Origin: Tritrichomonas foetus
Taxonomy: Eukaryota > Parabasalia > Tritrichomonadida > Tritrichomonadidae
Reading direction: 5' to 3'
Assembly (NCBI GenBank): GCA_001839685.1
Contig: MLAK01000837.1
Location: 1 to 53,826 of the forward strand
DNA: 53,826 nt
Shown here: positions 20,148-29,099 of the stretch, piece by piece
How positions within the stretch are numbered: position 1 is the first letter of the stretch
Layout: every line of letters starts with the position of its first letter
Made by a program: the position numbers and the translations under genes
The notes under the pieces: generated by a model
What the model was told of the DNA's origin: nothing
Databases searched by the model: none
What the model saw: only the letters and a program-made list of their open reading frames with translations

Positions 20148-21422
20148 TTAAAAATGAATAGAACGAATTGGAATTGCTGGTTTTCTTCTAGAGTTCATTC
20201 TTAAAGGTATTAGCTCTTCTTTATCAACGTTTTTTCCATTTCTTTTCTTTACATTTGATAAAATTGTTATGAATAATATTATGATAGATAATAATAGCAT
20301 TAAGCCAATCAGTAAATACACTTTCTTATGATCTTGAAAAAATGAATTTGTATGATTTTCATTAAGAATAAAGTTTGAACACATACTTTGATCGATGTAA
20401 GGAAACAATGATATATTATTTGTTTGAAGTACTTTTAAATTGGTGTGAGTCAATGTTGCCAAAAACATTTCATTATATGGTGAATCAACATCAAAACTAC
20501 AATTTATTAAACAAGTTAATTCTCCCAAATTAGATCCTTGAACTATTGGTAGCATTGTCTGAAAAAAGAAGCTATTACTTATTAATGTTGATCCTGATAA
20601 ATATAAAAGTGAATAAAATTTTCGAGGATGACTATTATTGCAAAAAAGAAAGCTTTCAATTATATTTTGATTTATATCTGTTGTACACAAGATATTAGAA
20701 ATTCCATGGTTATTAAGATTAGATACATATTTTAATCTTCCTTGATTGTGGACATTAATATTGAATGATGAACCTGATCTTTGAATATGATTAAAAGAAT
20801 AGTTTAAAGTGGTGAATGCCAACTCAAATCCATGTGCTTCATTAGTAAATTCTTTAGCTTTAAAAAACTTTTGATTGTTTCCATTATTGAGAAACACAGA
20901 ATTATTGATAAGCATCGTTGTTTTACTAACAATTGCGATGATAAATGTTTGTCCACGAAGAGCATGATTGTTCGTAAAACATAAATCACTAAAGCGAATA
21001 ATTCCTGATATAGCGGCAATTGCGCCACCACTATCATTAGATGAACATTTATTAAAGCCACTATGCTCAATTATTAAATCCTGAGAAATTTGATCATTTC
21101 TAATTGAGACAGCACCACCAATATCATTATTTTTACATTGATAGAAATAACAATTTTTGATATCAATCACAGTTGTTCGAGAAAAGGGATAATTCGTATT
21201 ATTGAAGAATATGTTTTGTAAAATCATATTTTCAAATTTAATAGCTGAACAGAGAAATAATAGAAACTTACCATTTCTCAATGAAAGATCTGCTCTAGAC
21301 GAGGAAAAAATGAAAGAAGATATTTGTTGATTTATTGAAAAAAGATATGTTTTTATCTTGACATTGTTTGATTTATGCGGGGCTACAATGAATGGACTCA
21401 GTGAATGTTGGTTATATATCAA
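20148..21422 (-). CDS. Beta-helix (polymorphic outer membrane-like) surface protein with C-terminal anchor; no visible ATG start
   Basis: The protein carries trichomonad surface-family features: an N-terminal SLSPFIVAPHKSNNV segment, repeated beta-helix units with GGAVSI and GGAIAA plus FxxN/C patterns (~95-170), a membrane helix (VYLLIGLMLLLSIIILFITIL) and a basic tail. The frame is open from 21461, and the segment before residue 1 (LVQILVSNLSLLLL) looks like a signal peptide core, yet there is no ATG in any frame between the Inr at 21472-21480 and this segment; the first in-frame Met is ~65 residues further in. The start codon is therefore probably lost or misread, and 21422 is only a TTG. 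A surface or adhesion role is inferred from architecture. Confidence 0.7.
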   Translation of the reverse strand: MIYNQHSLSPFIVAPHKSNNVKIKTYLFSINQQISSFIFSSSRADLSLRNGKFLLFLCSAIKFENMILQNIFFNNTNYPFSRTTVIDIKNCYFYQCKNNDIGGAVSIRNDQISQDLIIEHSGFNKCSSNDSGGAIAAISGIIRFSDLCFTNNHALRGQTFIIAIVSKTTMLINNSVFLNNGNNQKFFKAKEFTNEAHGFELAFTTLNYSFNHIQRSGSSFNINVHNQGRLKYVSNLNNHGISNILCTTDINQNIIESFLFCNNSHPRKFYSLLYLSGSTLISNSFFFQTMLPIVQGSNLGELTCLINCSFDVDSPYNEMFLATLTHTNLKVLQTNNISLFPYIDQSMCSNFILNENHTNSFFQDHKKVYLLIGLMLLLSIIILFITILSNVKKRNGKNVDKEELIPLRMNSRRKPAIPIRSIHF

Positions 21423-21471
21423 TAAAAGTAATGAAAGATTAGAGACAAGAATTTGGACAAGTTAATGTTTA

Positions 21472-21480
21472 CAAAAGTGA
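21472..21480 (-). promoter_or_regulatory. Inr-like initiator of the beta-helix surface gene
   Basis: TCACTTTTG on the minus strand, about 10 nt before the region where the missing ATG should be. Confidence 0.45.
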
Positions 21481-21640
21481 TATAAACCAATCAATACTTT
21501 CATCACAATGTATTAAATAGTGTCTCTCAAATATTTTATACATTAGATGTCACTTTAAAATCATATGACCAAAAAAATCGTTTTGATTAAAACACATGTA
21601 TTCTATCAAATTCTTTAAGTAAATCGAACTGGACCAATAT

Positions 21641-21790
21641 GACAAAAATCGGTTCGAACCATTTCCGGTTAACCCTGAACAAAGCCAAAATCGGTTTGAA
21701 CCGTAATCGTTGACCCGATGCCAAAAAGCGGTTTGAACCTTAATCGACAACCATTTGTCAGAAATCCGCAAAAATCGGTTCGAACTTGCG
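21641..21790. repeat. Cluster of four GGTTYGAACC-centred repeats
   Basis: Four copies of a unit close to AAAATCGGTTYGAACC have cores at 21651-21660, 21693-21702, 21730-21739 and 21778-21787 (last one GGTTCGAACT), spaced 37-48 bp. The core GGTTCGAACC is a perfect palindrome and resembles a pol III B-box. The block is visibly richer in G+C than its surroundings. No gene explains it. Confidence 0.7.
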
Positions 21791-22718
21791 ATTTTCAATA
21801 CTTTTTCATATGGAAAAACGCTTGAAACATCATTTTAGATATCAATGATATAGAGTGGAAGTTTCCATTTGCATTATCGCTGAGGAAATGCTAGAATGTA
21901 ATGATTTTTCATAAAAAGATTAGAAAAATTATGTGTGTGATTGAATTCTTCAGAAACAATTTCATTCTTTTGTGTTATACTGATATTTTACAGACATAAT
22001 TTCAAAGAAGTGGCTAAATGCTTGTTTGCTAACGCACAAAGATATTATTTTGCGTGCAATTGTCATAGTTAAAAATACTTTTTAGCAAATTTTCTGTTAA
22101 ATGCGAATTATAATTAGAGTGTTTATACTGAATATTGATGTGGGTCATAAACTTCTTTGGATTGATAAATTTTCTTTTACTTCTTTATTTTTAAAAATTT
22201 TTTCATAAAATATTAATTCCTTTCATATAGTTTTCAAAACACATAACCTGTTTTTAGCACTGGGTCCATAAGGATCGGTTCGACCCCAATAGTGGTCCCT
22301 CTTCATTTCGGTTCGTAGGCAAATGAACCGACTATGATCGAACATACCCACCGGGTCTACTGATTTGAGTGGGCACCCAATGGCCGTGATCTACTTTTTC
22401 GTAACCCCTATTTTTTGGAAAAATCTTTGGAATAATTTTGACATCAAAGAAAAGAGAAACAAAGGTCAGTAGGTGGCATCATATATGAGAATATTTCCGC
22501 CAAAAAGTAAAATATAAACATTTTTTTTCTTTTTACTTTCGTTTTAAAAAACAATTTTCGTATTTATCAAACAAATAAAAACGCAAACAAATAAAAATTG
22601 AATTTCTTTCTACATAATTATCAATAATAATATTAAAATACACATTCGTTCAATTCCTTCTTCATATTTGTATTTTGTACTCGTCTTCGAATATATGAGA
22701 ATATTGCTGCACTTGGTT
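21791..22718. other. Spacer with a second GGTTCG-rich patch
   Basis: Mostly AT-rich. At about 22258-22400 lies another G+C-richer patch with ATCGGTTCGACCCC, TTTCGGTTCG and the opposed ATGAACCGAC. No coding frame is seen. Confidence 0.5.
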
Positions 22719-25700
22719 TTATTTCAATTCACTTTTCTCTTTATTTTCAGGACCACTTTCCGCGACGAACGACTTTGTTACTGGTCTTTCTGGGTTCAAC
22801 ATTTTGAAATTCACCGGACGAGACATTCTCCTTTTATGAGTGCCAATATTTGATCCAAGTGCGAGAAAACTTTTCGACACTGTTGGCTTTGGTGGAACAT
22901 CTTCTTCAGAAAACAGTGATTTTGTTCTTCTTCTTCTGGCAGTGAGTTCATTCATGTTTGCTTCCATTAATTGCGACACTGACACCGAAGGGAATTGAGC
23001 CATTTCACTGCTTTCGCTCTCTTCAGCATCATCTGTTTTTTGGTATGAATCTTCAATTAATAAATTATTTCGTGTCTTTGGATTCATTACAAGAATGGCA
23101 TCTCCAGAAGAATGAGAAGTCATAATATTACTGAAATCAAGTTGCCCCATAGACAATTTTCTTCTATTACGTTGAGAATTGAAGTTATTTGATGAGAAAG
23201 GTGTTTGTTGTTGGATTTTATGATGCATATTGGATCTATTGATATCATCCACAATATCGTTGTCATTATGCCCTTTGAATTCGTATCTTTCTTGGAAGTA
23301 TCCGGTGTCTTCTTGTGATTTCAATTCTGGCTTAAAAACAGGTTTGATGTTGTTGAAGTCAATGTCACTAAACCAAGGATGGGAAAGGACTTCATGAGCA
23401 CCATTGCATCCAAGTCTATTCTTTGGATTCAGTTGAAGTAGTTTATTAATGATATCTATGCACTCTGGAGATACATCGTCTTCATCTTCATCAGGCTTCG
23501 TGTAAATACCTTTCAAAATCATTTCATGTGTTTCTTGTTCAGTCTGTCCATGGAAAGGTGGAACGCCCATGATGAATTCATAAAGCATGATTCCTAAAGA
23601 CCACCAATCAACTGTAAATGAATGTTCTTGATTCAAAACAATTTCAGGCGCCACATAGTCAGGTGTTCCAACAAAACTAGACGATTTTATAATATTTTCA
23701 TTTGATGATTCATTCATTGAACCATTAATTGATCCATTTGAGACGGATTGGAAGTTGGTGGCAGCTTCTGCTGACGATCCAAGCTGACGATCAACAATTC
23801 CGATATAGGAAAGACCAAAATCAGTGAGTTTAAGGTATCCTGATGCACTGACGAGAATATTATCTGGTTTCAGGTCGCGATGAATAATTCCATTAGAATG
23901 GAGATATCCAAGTGCCTGAGCGATTTGAGCTGTGTAGTTTTTGGCTGATTCTTCGTCGAGGGAGCCGAGTTCTTTGAGTAGGGAATAAAGGTCACCGCCT
24001 GGAAGATACTCCATGACAAGGTAAAGGTTATTATAACCAATAATTGAATAATCTATGAGTTAGTTTTTTTGTAAAAAATGGAAAATCAAAATTCAAAATC
24101 ACTTTATCACATATACAATTTCAAATGAAATACTTAAGAGTTTATTCTCTCTCACATAAATGCTATCATAAAAAAGTTATTCATTTGGAAAACGAAAAAA
24201 CTAAAATAAATTACTTATAGTTTGTTTGATGATTATTCGATTGCTTTTGAGAAACTTGAAATTATGTGAATATTTGTAAAAATCATGTGAAAGTGATTAT
24301 GAATGCCAAATTTCCAAGGAAACATACAAAAATTGATGATATAAGGGTTATTAAATTGAAGGAGGATGTCTTTCTCAGCAAGAATCCTTTTCACCTGGTT
24401 TTTTTGAGAAACATCTGCTTTTGGAAGCACTTTCAATGCATAAATATCTCCAGTTTTCTTTTTCCTTACGAGGAAGACGCGAGCGTAAGCACCTGAAGAG
24501 ATTCTTTTAATGATATCAAAGTCGCTGATTGCTGCTTGAGAAATTGTTTGGTCGCTTCCACTAATCCGAGTCTTTTTGAGAATTTCTCTTTCTTTTCTGA
24601 AAGCGAAACTTGCGTGTTTCTTTTCAGTTAACGCAGTTTTGATTTTCATTCCTTCCACTGTGATAACTTTGTTTTCCATCATGTGTGAAATTGAGTCAAT
24701 TTCGTAAATTAAACTTTGTAATTCTTCTGGAGCATCAGCACCATGCGGATCAATTAAGATAGCACGATGAAGAATTAAATTAAAATGTTCAATTGGCATT
24801 GTCATAGAAATAGCATTTTTTTGAACATCAGGCCATTCTACATTTAAATATTGATCAATTAAACCTTGTTCAATTTCTAAAAGAGCATCATTGATTTCAC
24901 TGAGGATTGTTTCACTTTGATAGGCACTTATACATGATTCAGTATGCTCTTCAAATAATTCTACTGGTATTTGTTCATCACAAATTCGACAAATAACGAT
25001 TTCTTCAGAATTATTATTGATATATGAATTTGGATTAATGTTGGGATTTAATGGTGATGGATTTGTATGATTAACTTCTTCATCGATATCAGAATTAGAT
25101 GATCTTCTTCTGCCTATAGGTCGTCTGCGACAACCGTCAAAACTTGGAATAAAGGTCAAATTATTTGACGATAAATTGAGATCTTCGTTTGATTGAACTA
25201 TGAATGAGGAAAGTGTTTTGGTAATTTGAACAATCGAATTTAATTGTTTTTTAGCGAGTTTTTCGACTTCTTCATCGAGTTGATAAGTCAGCAAAATATT
25301 ATGGATCGCTTCAATGATTTCATCGGATGTTGTTAAAAGGTTCCCAAATTTACATTGACAAAGGCAGTCATTAAAGCTTTTTAATCGCAAAACAACTTCA
25401 GAATTAATTGCGCACATGTCATCGCGAATTGCTTCGATATTGCTTTGTAGAGCGTTACCTTCAATATTTACAGTTTTTAAATTTGAAGAGGAAGAGTTGC
25501 TTTCGTTGATTCCAGATATGTTTTTGAAGTCTTTTCCATCAACGAGCTTTTGGGTGTCGTATTCGTTTGATGCGGAATTGTTTTTTTGATGAGATATAAT
25601 GAAATTGGTAATAAGGAAGGAGACTCGAGACAGAAGGGTTTTTTGACCTTTCAAGATAAAATATAACTTGAGATACTTGTCGGATTTATGATTTGTACCT

Positions 25701-25741
25701 TTCGTAAAAAGGCCGAGAGACGACTGTATCAACAAGTTCAT
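22719..25741 (-). CDS. IRE/Rim15-like AGC protein kinase with zinc finger; two exons (25741-24328, 24052-22719)
   Basis: Splicing joins 1,414 and 1,334 nt into 915 codons. Exon 1 carries a helical region and a C2HC zinc finger (Cys251, Cys254, His266, Cys270 in [17 protein letters not shown]), as in plant IRE and yeast Rim15 kinases. The kinase domain starts at ~408: glycine loop SSGAYARV (415-422), Lys437 and Glu456. The junction restores [19 protein letters not shown]. Exon 2 has HRDLKPDN (Asp531), DFG (549-551), a Ser/Asn-rich insert of ~45 residues, [10 protein letters not shown] (APE 606-608), and a long Ser/Arg-rich tail with RRRRTKS. Relatives (Rim15, Greatwall/MAST) control entry into quiescence or mitosis through PP2A inhibitors; that role here is inferred. 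The ATG 25741 is the first in frame after an Inr at 25756-25765. Confidence 0.9.
24053..24327 (-). other. Spliceosomal intron (275 nt) in the IRE/Rim15-like kinase gene
   Basis: On the minus strand the intron starts GTATGTTT (24327) and ends ACTAACTCATAG (24064-24053), the fused branch-point and 3' splice motif of trichomonads. It interrupts a codon after its first base (T plus AT makes Tyr472). Removal rejoins the conserved kinase segment between helix C and the hinge exactly, whereas unspliced frames stop on both sides. It is long for a trichomonad intron. Confidence 0.93.
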
Positions 25742-25755
25742 GGTGTAATATTTTT

Positions 25756-25765
25756 GGCTTTTTGA
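25756..25765 (-). promoter_or_regulatory. Inr-like initiator of the IRE/Rim15-like kinase gene
   Basis: TCAAAAAGCC on the minus strand, about 22 nt before ATG 25741. Confidence 0.35.
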
Positions 25766-26970
25766 GAGGAATTAAGATACAGTGTTTCAAATTTTTGAAA
25801 GATATATTCAAATCAAAACTTTTTCAGTAAATTTTGATGAATGTCTTTTCAATGCAACAGATTATTAATATTGAAATAATAAAACTTTGAGAAAAGTTTT
25901 TTTTTTTGAATGGTATTGAAGTGAATATTTTCAAAGTAAACATTTTGAAAAGAGATATGTGAAGGAATATGTCATTAAAAGAATCAAAATATGCCTTTTT
26001 CGTCATGAGAAATAATAGGCAGATTTCGATTCTACCTTTGAAAAGTGATATCACTCGAATTTACAGAAAAAATTATCATAAAACCACAAAACTTTTTCCA
26101 AAAGAAATCGTTATTCATTATTGAAAATAAACATAATTTTGATATGATTTCTTGACAAGAAATTTTCTGTATTAATGTAGCTTTTTCTTATGATAACTTA
26201 ACCAAATTTTTTGAAAATTACAAACAACAATGGTAGGGATATCACAACCATATTAACTTTATATAGATTTTAAATAATATATTTAGTTATTTCAAATGAA
26301 TATATTTGAGTAACACATAAGATAATCATGACATAACCAAATATTTCATAATATTTATGCATTTGTTTATTCATCGCCGTATTTTCTACATAGAATTTCA
26401 ATGTCATTGATAAAGCAATTGAAAAAATAAAGACCATATATAAATTTGTGAATCCTTCTCAAATCTCCGCAAAATTTGTATTATTCAAAACCAGAATTAT
26501 GGTTCATCTGAATAATTCTATTCATTCAATATTTGTGTGATAATGTGTTGATGAATGTATTGCTTCTTCCATCAGAAATGACGCATTTATATTTTATCTT
26601 GGTTTATTACTTTGTTTCATTACCCAATATTTCATGATAACTAAAAATAATCAATTTGGGGAAATTAATGATATTTTGGATCGACGGTACTCTGATCCAT
26701 AGGGGATTTACATAATTCTAAACAATTGAATCTATCACTTATGCTTATTTATTTTTTCTTCTGATTAGCTCTGCATGCGCGAAAATTTCACATATATGAC
26801 ACACAGAATTTTATGAATTTATTCACCATTTCCAAGTGTCAGATTCACGAAGATGAAGAAATTCTGGCATCAGATGTATCTCAATAGCAATATTAGATAA
26901 CTATAAATAGGCAGAAAATAGAATAGAATTCTATAGTTTATCTGTTTACTATTCACATAATATTTATATA
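25766..26970. other. Intergenic, AT-rich spacer
   Basis: About 1.2 kb with only short chance frames. No RNA gene or repeat is recognised. Confidence 0.55.
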
Positions 26971-28374
26971 TTACAAAAAGAATCCAAAGAAGTTCGAAAT
27001 ATGCGCGAAACAATACAGAATGAACATTAAAATCATACATATACAGCCAATGATATGAATGATCGGTGGGTTCTTCACTGCACTGAAATAATACATCACT
27101 GGAAACAGATATGACAAAATTGCTGAAAAGAACCCAACAATAAAGAAAAGAATCAGAAATGCATTGATATCTAATTTTCCTAAAAAAATGCAAATTATTG
27201 ATACACCTAAACCAGTCAAACACCAAGTTTCAGATGGAAATGGATATATAACATATACAGCACCAAGAATAACTTGTATCATTGGATAAAACATCATCGG
27301 CAAAGTCAACAACGAAAGAATTAATGACAAGAAAACCATGATGATTTGGATTCTACTTCCAGGCTGATACATTGAGAAAATGAATCCTGATGTATAATTT
27401 GGTCCTTGATCAAGATGTTGAAGAACACCGAAAAGAATATCGATAAAGGCAATAGATGCTATTGACCATCGATTTACTTTATCGATTCTATTTAATGTAA
27501 GATTTTTGAGTTGTCCAATAATCGGAAAGTAAAAAATTGTTAGAGCAAAAACAGTCATGAGAGTATCTAATGAAGCTATGATTCCATTAAATGAAGCTGA
27601 CAAAGTAGCAACTTCTGGTGATATTCCAGTTTCAATAAGATTGTATAATTCAAAGATTATCATTAATGCAACAACAAAAATTTTAATTAATGCAATAACA
27701 CTGAAATATCTAACATCTTGCTTCATTAAAACTCCTGGCAAAACTATTAATGACGCCAAGAAAGAAACAATAAAATAATCTGTGAAGAATTCTCGAATAG
27801 TCATCTTTGTTTTCTCTGAATATGAAGTTGTTATTGATTTATCTGATATTTTTGCAGCTTGATCAGTGAATTTTTGATATAAAAAAGAATTTGATTGAAT
27901 AATTGATATTTCATTTTTTGATTTTGGATGATTCATTGAAATCAATGCTGGTAATGAATAACTTTGAGATGGTGTTTGAATTGGCGAAACAAGCGAAATA
28001 AAAAGTGAGAAAAATTGATGAATCATATAATATAAGTAAATAATATTTCCTGCACATGCTACAGCTATTAGTGCACATGGAATGAATTCGTATTTTCCAG
28101 CTAGTTTTTTCCAAATAGCAGCAGAATTATCTTTTCGCGCTTCGCCGATTGCGCATCGAAGCATCCACATTCCGTACCAAACAAGGAGTGAGAAAAATAT
28201 TGATAATATTAAGGCAACAGGAAGACCAACACCAAACACATTTCCCATTTGAATAGCACTTGAATAAACACATCCGCCAGTAAAAAGGATGATTACCCAT
28301 ACAGTAGATACTGAATTAATCTTCTCTGGAATAAGCTCAATGTCTTTTGGATTCGCTTGTTTCAAGGAACGCAT
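26971..28374 (-). CDS. Multi-pass membrane transporter, amino acid permease-like (AAAP/APC type)
   Basis: The 467-residue protein is strongly hydrophobic, with about ten to eleven membrane helices. The first includes VWVIILFTGGCVYSSAIQMG and the second VGLPVALILSIFFSLLVWYGMW; a polar loop of ~70 residues sits between helices 3 and 4. The early helix with small residues, then GLPVALILS and the WxMxxLRCAIGEA segment, resembles amino acid/auxin permeases, a family known to be expanded in trichomonads. It probably moves amino acids with protons or sodium across the plasma or lysosomal membrane; the substrate cannot be told. The ATG at 28374 is clear. The gene stands alone, with a tRNA gene ~0.5 kb upstream. 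Confidence 0.65.
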   Translation of the reverse strand: MRSLKQANPKDIELIPEKINSVSTVWVIILFTGGCVYSSAIQMGNVFGVGLPVALILSIFFSLLVWYGMWMLRCAIGEARKDNSAAIWKKLAGKYEFIPCALIAVACAGNIIYLYYMIHQFFSLFISLVSPIQTPSQSYSLPALISMNHPKSKNEISIIQSNSFLYQKFTDQAAKISDKSITTSYSEKTKMTIREFFTDYFIVSFLASLIVLPGVLMKQDVRYFSVIALIKIFVVALMIIFELYNLIETGISPEVATLSASFNGIIASLDTLMTVFALTIFYFPIIGQLKNLTLNRIDKVNRWSIASIAFIDILFGVLQHLDQGPNYTSGFIFSMYQPGSRIQIIMVFLSLILSLLTLPMMFYPMIQVILGAVYVIYPFPSETWCLTGLGVSIICIFLGKLDINAFLILFFIVGFFSAILSYLFPVMYYFSAVKNPPIIHIIGCICMILMFILYCFAHISNFFGFFL

Positions 28375-28861
28375 TTAGTCGATTTTTTCAACTGTTGAGA
28401 TTCACTATATAATCGAATTTTCTTATTAGGTACTCATTGAATGTTTGAATAAAATGAGTTTTTTTTCAGAGAATTGAATGTACACATTGAATGTTTGAAA
28501 ATTATTCAAACTTATTCTATACTTTCAAATCAAAGTTATGAAAAGAATAACAATATATAATTCGTTTTGGGGTAATGTCATTTCGAGAAGCTACGCTTGT
28601 ATGATTTAAGAGGTTAAGAATCATGAAAAAATATTGAGTAATTATTGAATGAAGTTATCGAAAAATCACAATTTGAAAGCGAAAAAAAGAAGTTGAAAAT
28701 TGAATCAAGAAGAAATGAATCTGAATATCATGATTCGAAATTTCTATGAAAGATTACTTTGAACATTTATAAATTAGCTACCCTAATCAAAATCATCAAA
28801 GAATGAGGAAAAAGAGGAAGAATGATTGATTTAATGTTTAAGCCAAAAAAGAAAGAGAAAG
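28375..28861. other. Spacer between permease gene and tRNA-Leu
   Basis: About 0.5 kb of AT-rich DNA, purine-rich toward the tRNA. It holds the permease promoter. Nothing else is seen. Confidence 0.5.
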
Positions 28862-28868
28862 AAAAAAA
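28862..28868 (-). terminator. RNA polymerase III terminator of tRNA-Leu
   Basis: A run of seven T on the minus strand begins one base (the discriminator A) after the tRNA 3' end. Confidence 0.8.
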
Positions 28869-28869
28869 T

Positions 28870-28950
28870 GGTAGCTCTGGGGTTCGAACCCAGGCACCTT
28901 TCGGTAATGGGACTTGAATCCATCGCCTTAGACCACTCGGCCAAGCTACC
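28870..28950 (-). tRNA. tRNA-Leu(CAA): tRNA-Leu (anticodon CAA)
   Basis: 81 nt with a perfect seven-pair acceptor stem (GGTAGCT/AGCTACC), a D-arm with A-box TGGCCGAGTGG, a class II variable arm (ACC-GAAA-GGT), and a T-arm CTGGG-TTCGAAC-CCCAG containing the B-box. The anticodon loop reads TTCAAGT, giving CAA, which reads TTG. The following base is A, the discriminator of Leu rather than the G of Ser. The innermost anticodon-stem pair is A31-C39, a mismatch. No intron is present in the anticodon loop. Confidence 0.9.
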
Positions 28951-29081
28951 TTCAGCCCTCAGAAATTATTAGCATCCCAAATTAGAAGAATGTTTATTTG
29001 TGATCAAAAACGTGGGTAAATACTTTATTCAAATCTTTTTATATTTTATATTTTTCACAAAAAGTTGACAATTTTTACATA

Positions 29082-29089
29082 TCAATTAT
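29082..29089 (+). promoter_or_regulatory. Inr-like initiator of the ankyrin gene
   Basis: TCAATTAT, about 18 nt before ATG 29100. Confidence 0.45.
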
Positions 29090-29099
29090 CGAGAAATCA

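Noticed and set aside
21550..21798. 82-codon minus frame with repeated SNRF
   Set aside because: It is the translation of the GGTTYGAACC repeats; the repeat spacing (37-48 bp) is not a multiple of three, so a coding repeat is unlikely.
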